A DNA stretch of 64,000 nucleotides from Zingiber officinale (Eukaryota; Streptophyta; Magnoliopsida; Zingiberales; Zingiberaceae): NCBI RefSeq assembly GCF_018446385.1, contig NC_055987.1, positions 28,774,202-28,838,201 of the forward strand, read 5' to 3'. A program made the position numbers and the translations under genes. A model generated the notes under the pieces. The model was not told the DNA's origin and did no database searches. It was given only the letters and a program-made list of their open reading frames with translations. Position 1 is the stretch's first letter. Every line of letters starts with the position of its first letter. This document shows, in pieces, positions 22,415-32,339 of this stretch.

Positions 22415-23465
22415 GTCTATGCATTGACATAAGTCTGGGCTATAAAATACCTAACTTACATTAATCAAGTTAAGTTATCCAGATTTAGTCAAATATAACT
22501 GGATCACTAACTTAACTTGACTAATCAAGTGAAAACTGTTGCCCTCTAGGTAAGCAGCTAGTAGCTAATGGTTAGATATGTGGCCAAGAAAACTAAGTAT
22601 TGAGTTTTATTTTTTGTTACTCATGTTTGGACTATAGGACTTGTTGAATTTTTTTGTGAGGGTGACCTTAGCTATAATTACCTAAATCAACTGGTAGTGC
22701 TTAAATCAACTTTTTAACCCTAAAAGAGTTCTTTTCTAGAAGTTTATTTTAACATTTTACACTTTAAAGTTTTATCATCTATTTTTACAAACTTTTTAGC
22801 TAAGTTACTTTTCAAATCAAAACTTTCCCTTAGCTAAATCTATTTCTAAAATTAAGTTTTGAGATTTTGAGTTCACTTGGGTAAAAAGCTAAGTGTTCTT
22901 GAGCTTTTCAAATTTAACTAAGTATTTTTCAAAAGATTTTTAAATTTGGCTAAGTACTTCAAATTTGGCTGAAAATTTTTCAAAAGTCTTTCAAATTTAT
23001 CTAAAGTACTTTTCAAAAAGGCTTTCCAAAATTTAATTTAAGAGAAAAAGTTTTTTTTTAACTTTTTCACTTAGCTAAAAGTGTTACAAGGAAAGTTATT
23101 CTAAAAAGCTTATCAGCTTATCAAAGTATTTCTAACTCTCTATTCAAAAATTCTAAAAAGATAAAATATCTCTCAAAAAGAAGTTATTCTTAGCTAAGGT
23201 CATTGATCACTTTCCTAATTCTCTCTTTATTTTATTACTTATTTTGATATATGGCAAAGGGGGATAGTAATTCAAAATTCAAAATTCAAAATAAAATTTT
23301 AAAAGGAGCTTTTATTAAGGGAGAGTTTTTGTAAGCTACTATTAAGGGGGAGCTTGTATTAAATTTATGCTTGCGCTATTTTCAGATATGCTTGCACTGT
23401 TATCTTTACAACACTTTATTTATTATGTCTTTTTGCTTAACTTTGAATTTTAGTTGTCATAATAA
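22415..23465 (+). other. non-coding 3' region of the outer Sirevirus
   Basis: Continuation of 14818-15073 after the inserted element. AT-rich, with repeated TTTTCAAAnTTTGGCTAAGTA words. No env-like frame is seen. Accessory GGGGGA tracts at 23258 and 23342. Confidence 0.75.
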
Positions 23466-23478
23466 AAAAGGGGGAGAT
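23466..23478 (+). promoter_or_regulatory. polypurine tract of the outer Sirevirus
   Basis: AAAAGGGGGAGAT immediately before the LTR start TGTTGGTGCGGG. Fits the conserved Sirevirus tract. Confidence 0.9.
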
Positions 23479-23590
23479 TGTTGGTGCGGGAAGCATCCGA
23501 CGATCGAACCCAAGTTTTGATAATGGCAAAGAATTCAAAGTTAAGATTATGTGTTATCTAACATGTGTGAATGAGATTTTTCAAGAAAGT

Positions 23591-23829
23591 CCTAACTGCG
23601 GTTAGGCAGGAGGAAAACCCTAGGGGGTGGTAACCCTAAGTCTTAGGGGGTGGTAACCCTAGGTGAAGGAAAACCCTAAGGGGCAGTAACCTTAGGTCCT
23701 AGGGGGTGGTAACCCTAGGTGGAGGAAATCCTAAGGGGGTAACCTTAGGTCCTAGGGGGTGGTAACCCTAGGTGGCGAAAAATCCTAGGGGGTGGTAACC
23801 CTAGGTCCTGGGGGGTTGTAACCCTAGGC
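23591..23829. repeat. tandem CCTAGGG...CCCTAGG hairpin array
   Basis: About seven units built on CCTAGGGGGTGGTAACCCTAGG. At least two units have instead CCTAAGG with a matching CCTTAGG arm, so both arms changed together. Confidence 0.88.
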
Positions 23830-24109
23830 AGAAAGACCAATAGGTCTGGAGGATCGGACTGGCATCAAGTATGCTCTCCTGAGTGGAGTAAGTGAGGACG
23901 CGTTCCCCGGAAGAGGGAACAGTAGGCGTTGATTCGACCTAGGGTTTCCGGTCGGAAATTCGAAGTCAGAACCGGACAGTCCGTGACTGTCATACTTTCA
24001 TATTATTATGTTTATTGTGTGTGCTAACTTTGTTTTGCAGGATATATGGTTGGTTTGTGGACTAACATGTTTTGCAAGGACAAAGGAGCAAGATTAGCCT
24101 CGGATGAAT

Positions 24110-24350
24110 AGTATCTGAGGTGCCCTCATGGAGCTTGAGGCGCCTCGGGTGCAAAGGAGAAGAGTTTGTGTACAACGAAGCTGGAGGCACCCTCGTGGTA
24201 GCTTGAGGCACCTCGGACAGCATTGGAGGCGCCTTCAAGGCTTATGGAGGCACCTTCAATAAGATAGACGAAGACTTCTTCTCAGCTTATCCACACGCGG
24301 CTGACTCGGCGGTTGGAGGTGCCCTCAAGGGGGTTTGAGGTGCCTCGACC
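24110..24350. repeat. GAGGCGCCTC palindrome cluster
   Basis: Four diverged pairs such as GAGGTGCCCTC with GAGGCGCCTCG, GGAGGCACCCTC with GAGGCACCTCG, and GGAGGTGCCCTC with GAGGTGCCTCG. Confidence 0.78.
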
Positions 24351-24963
24351 AGCAGCCTTGGATAATCAATTCTCAAGTGTTCTGACTCCTGTGTGCTGCT
24401 AACAAGGCGACCCAGAAGTGTTGTTACAAGTCCCCAACGACCCGGTGCTTTAATTTCTTAATTCAGTTGTCGGTATTCTTTATTTTACAGCTGTACTTAT
24501 TTCATAATTGTACTCTTTCATGATATTATAGTGATTGCCCAAAATAAACGTTCATCGAGCGTGGGTCTTGGAGAAGGAGTCGCCCAAGGCTCCGAACCAA
24601 GTAAAACACTTGGGTCCTTCTGTGTGTGTGTGTTTTGTTTTATTCCGTTGCGTTACTCGTCGAGTTTTTCGATTACGTCAAGTGAAAGCCACGAGCGCTA
24701 TTCACCCCCCCTCCCCCCCTCTAGCGCTTCTCGATTTAACATTTACTTGGTTTGCAACTAGAGAGGTTGTTAATTTAAGACAAATGAAGCTCAACTAGTA
24801 GACTCCTTCGACACAAGTCAGAGACGGAGAAGCCTCATAAAGAACATTGATAACATAGAATTTGAAAAACAGAATGGAAAATCGAAGTATGAAAAGTGTT
24901 GTGTGAAATGTCAAGCACTAAGCCCTCTTTTACAGACTCGTAGGCCCCGATTCGATTGACTTC

Positions 24964-25191
24964 TTATGGTGGTAAGACACTTAGAAGATGGAACTCTACT
25001 TTACCGTTTGCCACAAAATCGGCATGCTCATTTTTGGTCCAGTGGTATTTTTCTTTGCCTTCATGTGCTACAAAACCAAATTCCATTATTAAAAGCAAAT
25101 TGAAATCAGTTTTGAAAAATACCTCCATCTCCTTCTTCCAGTTGGTGAAATCCCCCTCAAACTTCGGTGGGTAGATGCTTGATTCGGCCAT
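24964..25191 (-). pseudogene. Sirevirus gag N-terminus
   Basis: 75 codons: MAESSIYPPKFEGDFTNWKK, then MEVFFKTDFNLLLIMEFGF, the usual opening of Sirevirus gag. It stops at 24964, well short of the capsid and zinc-knuckle parts. Confidence 0.82.
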
Positions 25192-25234
25192 CTCATGTGC
25201 TTCGTTCGACGGTTAGTCCTCCTGAAGGAAACTT

Positions 25235-25247
25235 GGCTCTGATACCA
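25235..25247 (-). promoter_or_regulatory. primer binding site, initiator tRNA-Met type
   Basis: The minus strand reads TGGTATCAGAGCC two bases inside the LTR end. Confidence 0.9.
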
Positions 25248-25249
25248 CT

Positions 25250-26110
25250 TGTTGGTCCAAGGTAGGCTAGAGGGAGGGAAGGTGAACTGGCTATTAAGAA
25301 AAATCTTCCTCGACTTTTAACTCAGATTAAAAAGAAAATGGAATCAATGAATAACCAAAAAAATGAGGTCAAAAGAGTTACTTGGTTACAACCGGGGAGG
25401 TTGGTAATCTAAGGCAAGTAAACACAATAAAGATCTCCTTCTTTGAAGGAGGAGAAGCCTCTTATACTCGTTGGAAGCTCAGAAAGTAACTAGGAAGTGA
25501 ATTCAGCAGTTGTTACCTATTTCCTAGGTCCAGGGGTCTTTTTATAGCCCCTGGAAAATCTTATCCGTGATTAAAAGGTGCCTTCCACAAAACTGGAAGG
25601 TGCCTCCAGCGAAGCATAGTGGATAAAAGTTTATCCACTGCCAACGGCAAAATCTGCCTGGTCGAAGGCACCTTCCATGGCTGGTTGAAGGCGCCTTCAG
25701 CTTGAAGGTCGCGGAGGCACCTTCAACTCTTGTTGAAGGTGCCTCCGATAGCTCGATAGCTCTATTTTAGCTCTTATATTGCTCCAATTGCTTGGGTGAT
25801 TTCAGCCAACCGAAATAGGGCTCACTCGAACCTAATTTCTGGCCTTCTCCTCGAGCAGGCTTCCATTTTGGCTTCTCATCCCTCTAACATCGTGCACGTC
25901 CTTCTCGTCCACCGGTGTACTCTTCTGCAGCACCTCATCCCTCCACCAAGCCCGTCGACTCCCTTCTCGTGTCATCCTTCTCACTAGTTGCGTTTTCCCC
26001 TCGACTTCTTGTATTCCTAAGCTCCTGTACACTTAGACACAAGGGTTAAACACTAACAGGACCTAACCTAACTTTGTTGATCACATCAAAACTACCACGG
26101 GGTACCAACA
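25250..26110 (-). repeat. 5' LTR of Sirevirus relic A
   Basis: 861 bp; on the minus strand it starts TGTTGGTACCCCGTGG and ends CCTTGGACCAACA. Includes an AAGGCGCCTT-type palindrome cluster at 25573-25752. Confidence 0.86.
25573..25752. repeat. AAGGCGCCTTC palindrome cluster
   Basis: Pairs such as AAGGTGCCTTCC with GGAAGGTGCCTCC, GAAGGCACCTTCC with GAAGGCGCCTTC, and GAGGCACCTTC with GAAGGTGCCTC. Confidence 0.75.
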
Positions 26111-26292
26111 ACTAACCCTAAGTTCTTGAGTTTTAGCTTAGTGAACTTCATCTATCTCCAGTCATGTGTCTGGAGAATTCACTATCCAACATCCATTGGT
26201 CCAAATCATTATGTTCCTACACAAAGTATTTGATTTGGATCCAATTTTGATGAATTAAAAGATAGTTTGATTGAATTCAGCTCCTTAATTTT

Positions 26293-26349
26293 CCATCTCA
26301 CCAGTCTAGATTGTCAATCAGGTTATACCTATAGGTGATTGTGAGATGG
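26293..26349. repeat. inverted repeat CCATCTCAC/GTGAGATGG
   Basis: Nine-base perfect arms with AGTCTAGATTGTCAATCAGG between. Related to 19307-19361, where the terminal pair is T/A instead of C/G. Confidence 0.8.
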
Positions 26350-26815
26350 TTAATAATTTTTTTTTCCTTTAAGTTTATTTGATTTAAGTTTAGTTTAATT
26401 AAGTTTAATTTTATTAAATTTAAGTAAGTTAACTTTAAGTAAGTTTAATTTTAATTTAATTTTATTAAGTTTAAGTAAGTTTAATTTAGTTTAATTTTAA
26501 TTAAGTTTAATTTTAATTAAATTTAAGTAATTTTAATTTAGTTTAATTTTAATTTAATTTTATTAAGTTTAAGTGATTTTAATTTAGTTTAATTTTAATT
26601 AAGTTTACTTTTATTAAGTTTAAGTAAGTTTAATTTAGTTTAATTTTAATTAAGTTTAATTTAGTTTAATTTTAATTAAGTTTAATTTTATTAAGTTTAA
26701 GTAATTTTAATTTAGTTTAATTTTAATTTAGTTTAATTTTAATTAAGTTTAATTTTATTAAGTTTAAGTAATTTTAATTTAGTTTAATTTTAATTAAGTT
26801 TATTAAGTTGTCAAC
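26350..26815. repeat. AT-rich AAGTTTAATTTTAATT minisatellite
   Basis: Irregular repeats of TTTAATTTTAATTAAG and TTTATTAAGTTTAAGTAA words. Bracketed by two related inverted repeats (26293-26349 and 26832-26889). Confidence 0.85.
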
Positions 26816-26831
26816 TAATTTAAACCTAGAT

Positions 26832-26889
26832 CCATCTCATCCTTTTCTAGATTTTCAATCTGGGAACCTTATAAGTTTTTGTAAGATGG
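26832..26889. repeat. degenerate inverted repeat CCATCTCAT/GTAAGATGG
   Basis: Third relative of the element at 26293, with two imperfect pairs. It closes the right side of the AT-rich array. Confidence 0.65.
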
Positions 26890-27099
26890 TTAATTTTATC
26901 TTTACTTTAGATTAAAATTTAGGAATTGTTTCACATTTGAGTTAGGCTAAGGTTTAGCAGTTAGTTAATTAAATATCCATTTCAATAATTGGCTTCCAGG
27001 CTATGGTCAAGCACTAGGCCTTCTTGGGTATTGGATCATCAACCACTTCTAGATAAAGCTTTTTAATGAAATTGAATATTTAATTTTCTTTCTGAAAAT

Positions 27100-27684
27100 C
27101 CTAGTCCTAACTAGTCAAGTGTTAACCAAACATAAGTCCTTATCTACCCTAATCTAAACATGAATAATAAAGAGCAGTAGAACATACATCAAATAAATTT
27201 ATCTAATGAATATAGTTTTTCTATTAGCTCCCCTAGATCATAGCCTCGATAGGGTCTATCAAGATAATGGATTTGATCCTTGGAGATCCAATATTGACCA
27301 AGTCCAACTTTATTAATCAAATTAGCCTTAGGGACTCATGCGTGGACTATTTTTCTATTTGTTCGGTTAACAAGTGATAAGTAAGATCTAAACTAACGGT
27401 TAGCCTTATATCCAAGTCCTGATCGATTGTATACGTCTCTTTATTTTTCAAGAATCAAATCAAGATTCTTGGAACCCACGGTGAACCGTTCCAAAGTATC
27501 TTTCAGTTCCTTGACTTGATTTTTCATATTGGAATTTTCTTCCTCAAGTTTTTGGACTTGAGTTGAAGTTCCATTCTGAACTGATTTTGTCAAGGAACTT
27601 AGGACAGTCACTTCCTTGAGGGATTTGACCTCCTCTTGGAGTGACTTGACCCGGAGGTTGGACTTCGCTAACTTTCTTGACAGG
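27100..27684 (-). pseudogene. Sirevirus gag C-terminal coiled-coil part
   Basis: The minus strand has HLSRKLAKSNLRVKSLQEEV, a heptad-rich run VQKLEEENSNMKNQVKELKD, and ERFTVGSKNLDLIL, a block typical of the region after the zinc knuckle in Sirevirus gag. Upstream it runs into the gypsy LTR at 27685, so the preceding 30 residues of the open frame are LTR sequence. Confidence 0.75.
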
Positions 27685-29423
27685 TGATCCTGTCTGAGAA
27701 GCTGGATAAAACGAAAAGCTGGAAGAAAACCTACTATCGATGAAGAATAGTACCTGACTAAATGCCAATCCAAGAAACCCAAAGTGGATTGGTAAGAGTA
27801 GAATCACATAATACCTTCCTAGTGCAAAGCTCCAATGGAGAGAAAGAAATCTAACTGAAGAAAAACCCATATCCGGATCTTCCAAGGCTTCCTACGCACA
27901 AGAAACCAACCAACACTATCGTTAGTGACCTAAGACCAGGGTGGGAATCCCTGGCTAGGCCCTCCGACGCTCAAGTTAGTGATCTTTCTCGGTGTGGAAA
28001 AGGAAAGAAGAAGAAGATGAACAGTAGCTGAGAATTAGGGTTATGAATGTGCGAAATGATGTGTCCTTACCCAGCCAACGGAGAGGATTCCCCTTTTTAT
28101 ACCACTTCATATAACCTCCGTAGTCATGAAGTGGACCCCGGTTTATTAGAGTTTGTTATGAGATGACGTAAGTTGCGTACTTGTGATAAATGACTTTTAA
28201 GGAATCTTTTTTGTACCTCATATGTACCTTCTTTGGCGTCTAGTATCTGCAAAACAGTCTAAAAACACATTTCCCGCCAAATATATAACACATGTTATAC
28301 AATCACATACTACAAATATCTTCATGGATTACTTTATTTGAAATATTTACTTCTATCCTGTTTCACAATTCCTTTCAAAGTGTTTCTATCGTTCCTACTT
28401 GCCTCTCTTGTTTAACTAGGTTTGATCAATTATCATTACCTCTCATGAGGCTCCTTGGGTACTGCCTGTCCGTGCCCTTCTGAGTTTGTTATCCTAGCTA
28501 GCATTGGGCTATATTTTGTCAAGTATGTAATCTTGATCAATATTGGTATATCTTTTCAAGGTATAATTCGGCCCGGACGATATTAGCCTTTCTCCCTGAA
28601 GGTAAATCTTGATCGATATTGGCCTGCTTCTTGGGAAGTATATCCCGACCGATATTGGCCTTCCTTCATTGGGGGTATATCTTACTTGATATGGGTCTGC
28701 CTTCCTGGAGGCATATCCCGGCCGATATTGGTCTTCCCTCCTGAAGGTATATCTCGATCGATATTGGCCTTCCTCTCGGAAGTATATCTTGGTTGATATG
28801 GGTCTGCCTTCCTGGAGACATATTCCGACCGATATTGGCCTTCCTTCCTGAAGGTATATCTCGATCGATATTGGTCTTCCTCTCGGAAGTATATCTTGGC
28901 CGGTATTGGCCTTCCTCCCCGGAGGTATATCTTGGTCGATATGGGTCTGCCTTCCTGAAAGCATGTCCTGGCCGATATGGGTCTGCCTTCCTAGAGGTAT
29001 ATCTCGATTGATATTGGCCTGCTTCTTGGGAAGTATATCCCGACCGATATTGGCCTTCCTCTCAGAAGTATATCTTGGCCGGTATTAGTCTTCCTCCCCG
29101 GAGGTATATCTTGGTCGATATGGGTTAGTCTTCCTGGAGGCATGTCCCGGCTGATATTGGCCTTCTTCTGGGAAGTATATCCCGACCGATATTGGCCTTC
29201 CTCTCTGGAGGTATATCTTGGTCGATATGGGTCTGCCTTCCTGGAGGCATGTCCCGGCCGATATGGGTCTGCCTTCCTGGAGGCATGTCCCGGCCGATAT
29301 GGGTCTGCCTTCCTGAAAGCATGTTCCGGCTGGTATTGGCCTCCTTCTGGGAAGTATATCCCGACCGATATTAATTCATCTTCTCAACACGGCTATCTTC
29401 TTTCCCTTCCTTACTGGGGATCC
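27685..29423 (-). repeat. gypsy (Tat-type) LTR, enlarged by a minisatellite
   Basis: Starts TGATCCTGTCTGAG and ends TTACTGGGGATCC, close to the ends of the 702-bp LTR at 11856 (TGATCCTGTCCGAAC ... TTACCGCCGGATCA). It also shares CCTCCGACGCTCAAGT. At 1739 bp it is more than twice as long, because of the array at 28540-29390. No internal gypsy sequence is attached, so it is probably a solo LTR. I found no matching target duplication (ACAGG against GTGAA). Confidence 0.7.
28540..29390. repeat. minisatellite of about 36-40 bp units, about 22 copies
   Basis: Units alternate TATATCTTGGTCGATATGG with GTCTGCCTTCCTGGAGGCA and variants. Each contains a small inverted repeat (GCCTTCCTGGAGGC, TTCCTCTCGGAA, CTCCCCGGAG or CTTCTTGGGAAG). 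Long open frames on both strands here are by-products of the unit length. Confidence 0.88.
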
Positions 29424-29469
29424 GTGAAACCTAACCCATATCAATAGGTAAGAGATTAAGTTATGTGAT

Positions 29470-30632
29470 CTAGTTAAAGAGATACTTACATTAGTTTGGG
29501 AACCTTCTGAACCGGATATGGATTTATGGCTTCACTCATACTCAACTTCCGACTCTATCTCGGAAATGACTTGCTCTCGGGCCAGAAGTGCGAGGAAACT
29601 TGTTTGTTCGAGGTCTTCATCGGAGTCTTCCGATGAAGATTCATCCCACGTTGCTTGTAGCATCTTTTTTCTTCATTGCTTCTTTGCTTCCTTCTGATTG
29701 GGACAGTTGACTTTGATGTGGCCCTTCTTATTACAGCCATAGCAGGTGGCTTTAACCTTTGTTTTGGAGCTTGGGCATGGTTGTGTCGTCTTTGACTAGA
29801 TTACCTTTTTTATTTCCCTTTTTATAAAGCCCTTCTTTTTTATGTACAGTTTTCGTACAAGGTTGACGAGTTCGGCAGTGATCTCATCGTCATCCTTTGA
29901 GTTTGACTCGTCTTTAGGCTCAGGTTCGGTTTGGCGCTTGAGTTTTGGTCCCTTTGTTTTGTTTGTACCTGCAACAAGAGTAATAATTTTCTCGTCAAAA
30001 GGTATATTAGTTTGTTCGTGTAATTCAAATTCTGAGAAAAATTTATCTAATTTAATTGAGGAAAGATCCTTAGATACCTTGTAAGCATCTACCATTGATG
30101 CCCATAAGGTGTTCCTAGGAAATGCATTTAGTGCATACTTGATGATGTCGCGATTCTCCACCTTCTGACTGATTGCGTGGAGGTCGTTGAAAAGGTCTTG
30201 GATGCGTGCGTGTAGTTGAGTCGCCGATTCACCATCCTGTATTTTTATGTTATATAACTTATTTAAAATTAGGTCTCTTTTACTTAGCTTAGTATCAGAG
30301 GTCCCTTCGTGCAGCTTGATTAGCTTCTCCCACAAGTCTTTAGCGCTTGAGAATGGGGCGACTCGGTTCAACTCTTCTTTTGTTGAGCCACATTAGAGAG
30401 TGCACGTCACTTTAGTGTCGGCCGTGATTCTCTTAATCAGACTTGTGTCCCAACTCTTGCATGATACTAGTTTTCCAGTGCCGTCAAATAGAAGTGTGAG
30501 GCCGGTTTGGATGATCATCCACATTTCTACTTTCGTCTTGACGTGGTACTTCATTCGGCCCTTACAGTAGCCAAAATCCTCGCTGGAGAAAAGAGGCAGG
30601 TGGATTGTACTATAGCCTTCTTGGTTGGCCAT
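29470..30632 (-). pseudogene. Sirevirus gag, N-terminal and capsid part
   Basis: Frames 30393-30632 and 29796-30371 together give a near-complete gag: MANQEGYSTIHLPLFSSEDF, FGYCKGRMKYHVKTKVEMWM, then (after a stop at 30393) DLWEKLIKLHEGTSDTKLSK, ESATQLHARIQDLFNDLH and SSIKLDKFFSEFELHE. A zinc knuckle follows in another frame, and the end reads FLALLAREQVISEIES near 29590-29540. Stops and a shift make it inactive. Gag packages the RNA. Confidence 0.88.
29703..29744 (-). pseudogene. gag zinc knuckle CX2CX4HX4C
   Basis: Fourteen codons read CYGCNKKGHIKVNC on the minus strand: the retroviral-type nucleic-acid-binding zinc finger of relic B gag, with all four ligands kept. Confidence 0.9.
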
Positions 30633-30895
30633 TATTAAAGAGAAATCTCACACACAAAAAAAATAACGAATGTTCCAAAACTTAGCTTTGGATTAGTACT
30701 ACGGGAGAGATAAAATATAGTAAAACTCGAGTGGTGTTTTGTACCAACTTCGAGAATTAAAAAAACTCTATCAATAAAACTGATCGGAAGGCGGTAACTT
30801 TATTGACTCTGATTGATTCTAAAAAATTTAAAAATTACCATGAAAAGAAAAAGAAATTTGCTTGAATGGCGGTTTCACCAATTCAAAGCGACTCT

Positions 30896-30907
30896 GCTCT
30901 GATACCA
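30896..30907 (-). promoter_or_regulatory. primer binding site, initiator tRNA-Met type
   Basis: The minus strand reads TGGTATCAGAGC two bases inside the LTR end of relic B. Confidence 0.9.
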
Positions 30908-31374
30908 ATTGTAGGATCGATGCGTGCTAGAGGGGGGTGAATAGCACTCGTGACTTTTTCACTTGTTTTGAAAAACACAGAATAATGCAACGAAAGATAG
31001 AAAGAAACATGAGAACAATCGCTAACACTTTTGGTTACTTGGTTCGGAGACCGTGATGACTTCTACTCCAAGGTCCGTGATCATTGATTACTTACGTTGG
31101 GCAATCACTAGAGATCCTAAAATTCTTTACACAGAATGGTACAAGTAATAAGCTTTACAAATATTGAAATGCAACTTGTTACCGACGACTTGGTGAAATC
31201 AATCTTCTGGCTTGGTCGTCGTCGGAGCAACGTTTAGACTTTTCCGGAGTGCACGCAAGAGCTTGAATTGTTCTCAATTGATCGTTCTGAATGTGTTGTT
31301 CAAAGCTGTTGGTTGACCCTCCTTTTATAGCTGAGCCAGACCTGATCCAGATCCACTGATCTCGGGACCAGTCT

Positions 31375-31685
31375 TTGAATCGATACTGATCGATCAACCG
31401 ATCCAAGTGTTCTGTCAACTGAACCCTCTAAACCTACCCAGCTTCTCGTCCACATGCTTCTGCTCGGATAAGTGTCTTCGTTCGGTTTACCGATCCGGTC
31501 GTTCAGTCGATCAATCCCCAGCTCATCTGGTCAGATCAACTCAGCTTGACCACGTCGATGCATATCCACTATTCGATCGACTGAACCCTAGGTTTAGTCG
31601 AACCTGATTAGCTCACTGGAAATCCAATCTTTTTGGTTGGAGATTCGGTCGACCGATCCCCGGTTCGATCAACTGATTAAGGTCG
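31375..31685. repeat. scattered GATCGATCAAC/GGTCGACC palindromes
   Basis: Related short palindromes including GATCGATCAACCGATC, CCGATCCGGTCG, TTCAGTCGATCAATC and TTCGGTCGACCGATCC, each separated by unrelated sequence. Similar in style to the arrays at 13675 and 62800. Confidence 0.65.
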
Positions 31686-32069
31686 AAACTAACCCTGCAC
31701 AATTATTAGTTTCCTTGCAAAACAGACATTAGAAAATAGGTAGATAACATGTGAAGTAAAATCTGTTTTGATAGTCATTGGACTGTTCAGTTCTGACTTT
31801 CGGATTTTACTAGAAATCCTAGGTCGAACTGAGGTCTACTGTTCCCTCTTTAGAGAATGCGTCCTCACCTACTCCTCTCATGAGAGTTTACCTTTTGTAG
31901 ACCAGTCCTCCAGACCATCTAGACTTTTGCTCAGCGCCCGAGACTTCAAGTCTTCATGTTGGGCGTCCGCTCCACAACTCGTCCAGTCTTTTACCTGGTC
32001 CGCGACTACCAAGATTTTCACCAAGAGTCCCCGACTTTAGGATTTTGCCCAAAGTTCATGATCCGCCAA

Positions 32070-32200
32070 GACTTTCCACCTAGGGTTACCATCCCTTAGG
32101 ACTTAGGGTTACATCCCCCTAGGGCTTTCCATAATCTAGGATTACCAACCCCTAGAACCTAGGGTTACCTCCCCTTAGGGGTTTCCACCTACTTAGTATC
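32070..32200. repeat. CCTAGGGTTACC...CCCTTAGG repeats
   Basis: Repeated CCTAGGGTTACC and CCCCTTAGG/CCCCTAGGG words, reverse-oriented relatives of the array at 23591-23829. Shows that the two Sirevirus LTR families share this motif. Confidence 0.7.
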
Positions 32201-32339
32201 CACTAGGACTTTTACCTAAGAACACATAGGACTTTCCTATAAGCTCAATTACACTTGTTAGATAATAAGACAACTTAACTTTAAATCCTTTGTCATTATC
32301 AAAACATAGATTCGATCATTTGGTGCTCACTACACCAAT

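Larger units (their letters stand above)
14158..24741 (+). mobile_element. Sirevirus-type copia element, 5' truncated, interrupted at 15074-22409
   Basis: Plus-strand remains: RNase H (14163-14817), non-coding 3' region (14818-15073 and 22415-23465), polypurine tract and 3' LTR (23479-24741). The 5' side ends abruptly against the chromovirus-like LTR at 14158. The two halves join exactly when the inserted element and one copy of CTTAT are removed. Several extra GGGGGA tracts before the main polypurine tract (about 23258 and 23342) are a known Sirevirus trait. Confidence 0.85.
23479..24741 (+). repeat. 3' LTR of the outer Sirevirus
   Basis: 1263 bp from TGTTGGTGCGGG to CTCGATTTAACA. Near its end it has a run of C with ATTCACCCCCCCTCC, a feature shared with the LTR at 62008-63702. 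Contains two palindrome clusters (23591-23829 and 24110-24350). Confidence 0.85.
24742..26110 (-). mobile_element. Sirevirus relic A: gag start and 5' LTR
   Basis: Minus-strand remains: 5' LTR (25250-26110), primer site, the first 75 codons of gag, then about 220 bp (24742-24960) resembling part of the same LTR (both have ACTTGGTT...GAGAGGTTG and GGAGAAGCCTC). This suggests an internal deletion joining the gag start to a 3' LTR piece. The outer plus-strand Sirevirus cuts it at 24741. Confidence 0.75.
26111..32339 (-). mobile_element. Sirevirus relic B, interrupted by a gypsy LTR
   Basis: Minus-strand: 5' LTR (30910-32339), primer site, gag (29470-30632), then a gypsy LTR (27685-29423), then the gag C-terminal coiled part (27100-27684) and an AT-rich stretch that ends at relic A's LTR (26110). 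No protease, integrase or reverse transcriptase is seen; those would lie left of the relic A insertion and are missing. Confidence 0.82.
30910..32339 (-). repeat. 5' LTR of Sirevirus relic B
   Basis: About 1430 bp. In plus orientation it starts TGTAGGATCGATGCGTGC and ends near CACTACACCAATA, which corresponds to a CACCAACA end with a mutated base. Contains a GATCGATC/GGTCGACC palindrome group (31375-31685) and a CCTAGGG group (32070-32200). The right end is within a few bases. Confidence 0.78.

Noticed and set aside
28509-29447. Long repetitive open frames on both strands (collagen-like GRQTHIG repeats)
   Set aside because: By-product of minisatellite units with lengths near multiples of three inside a gypsy LTR; no start context, no domain.
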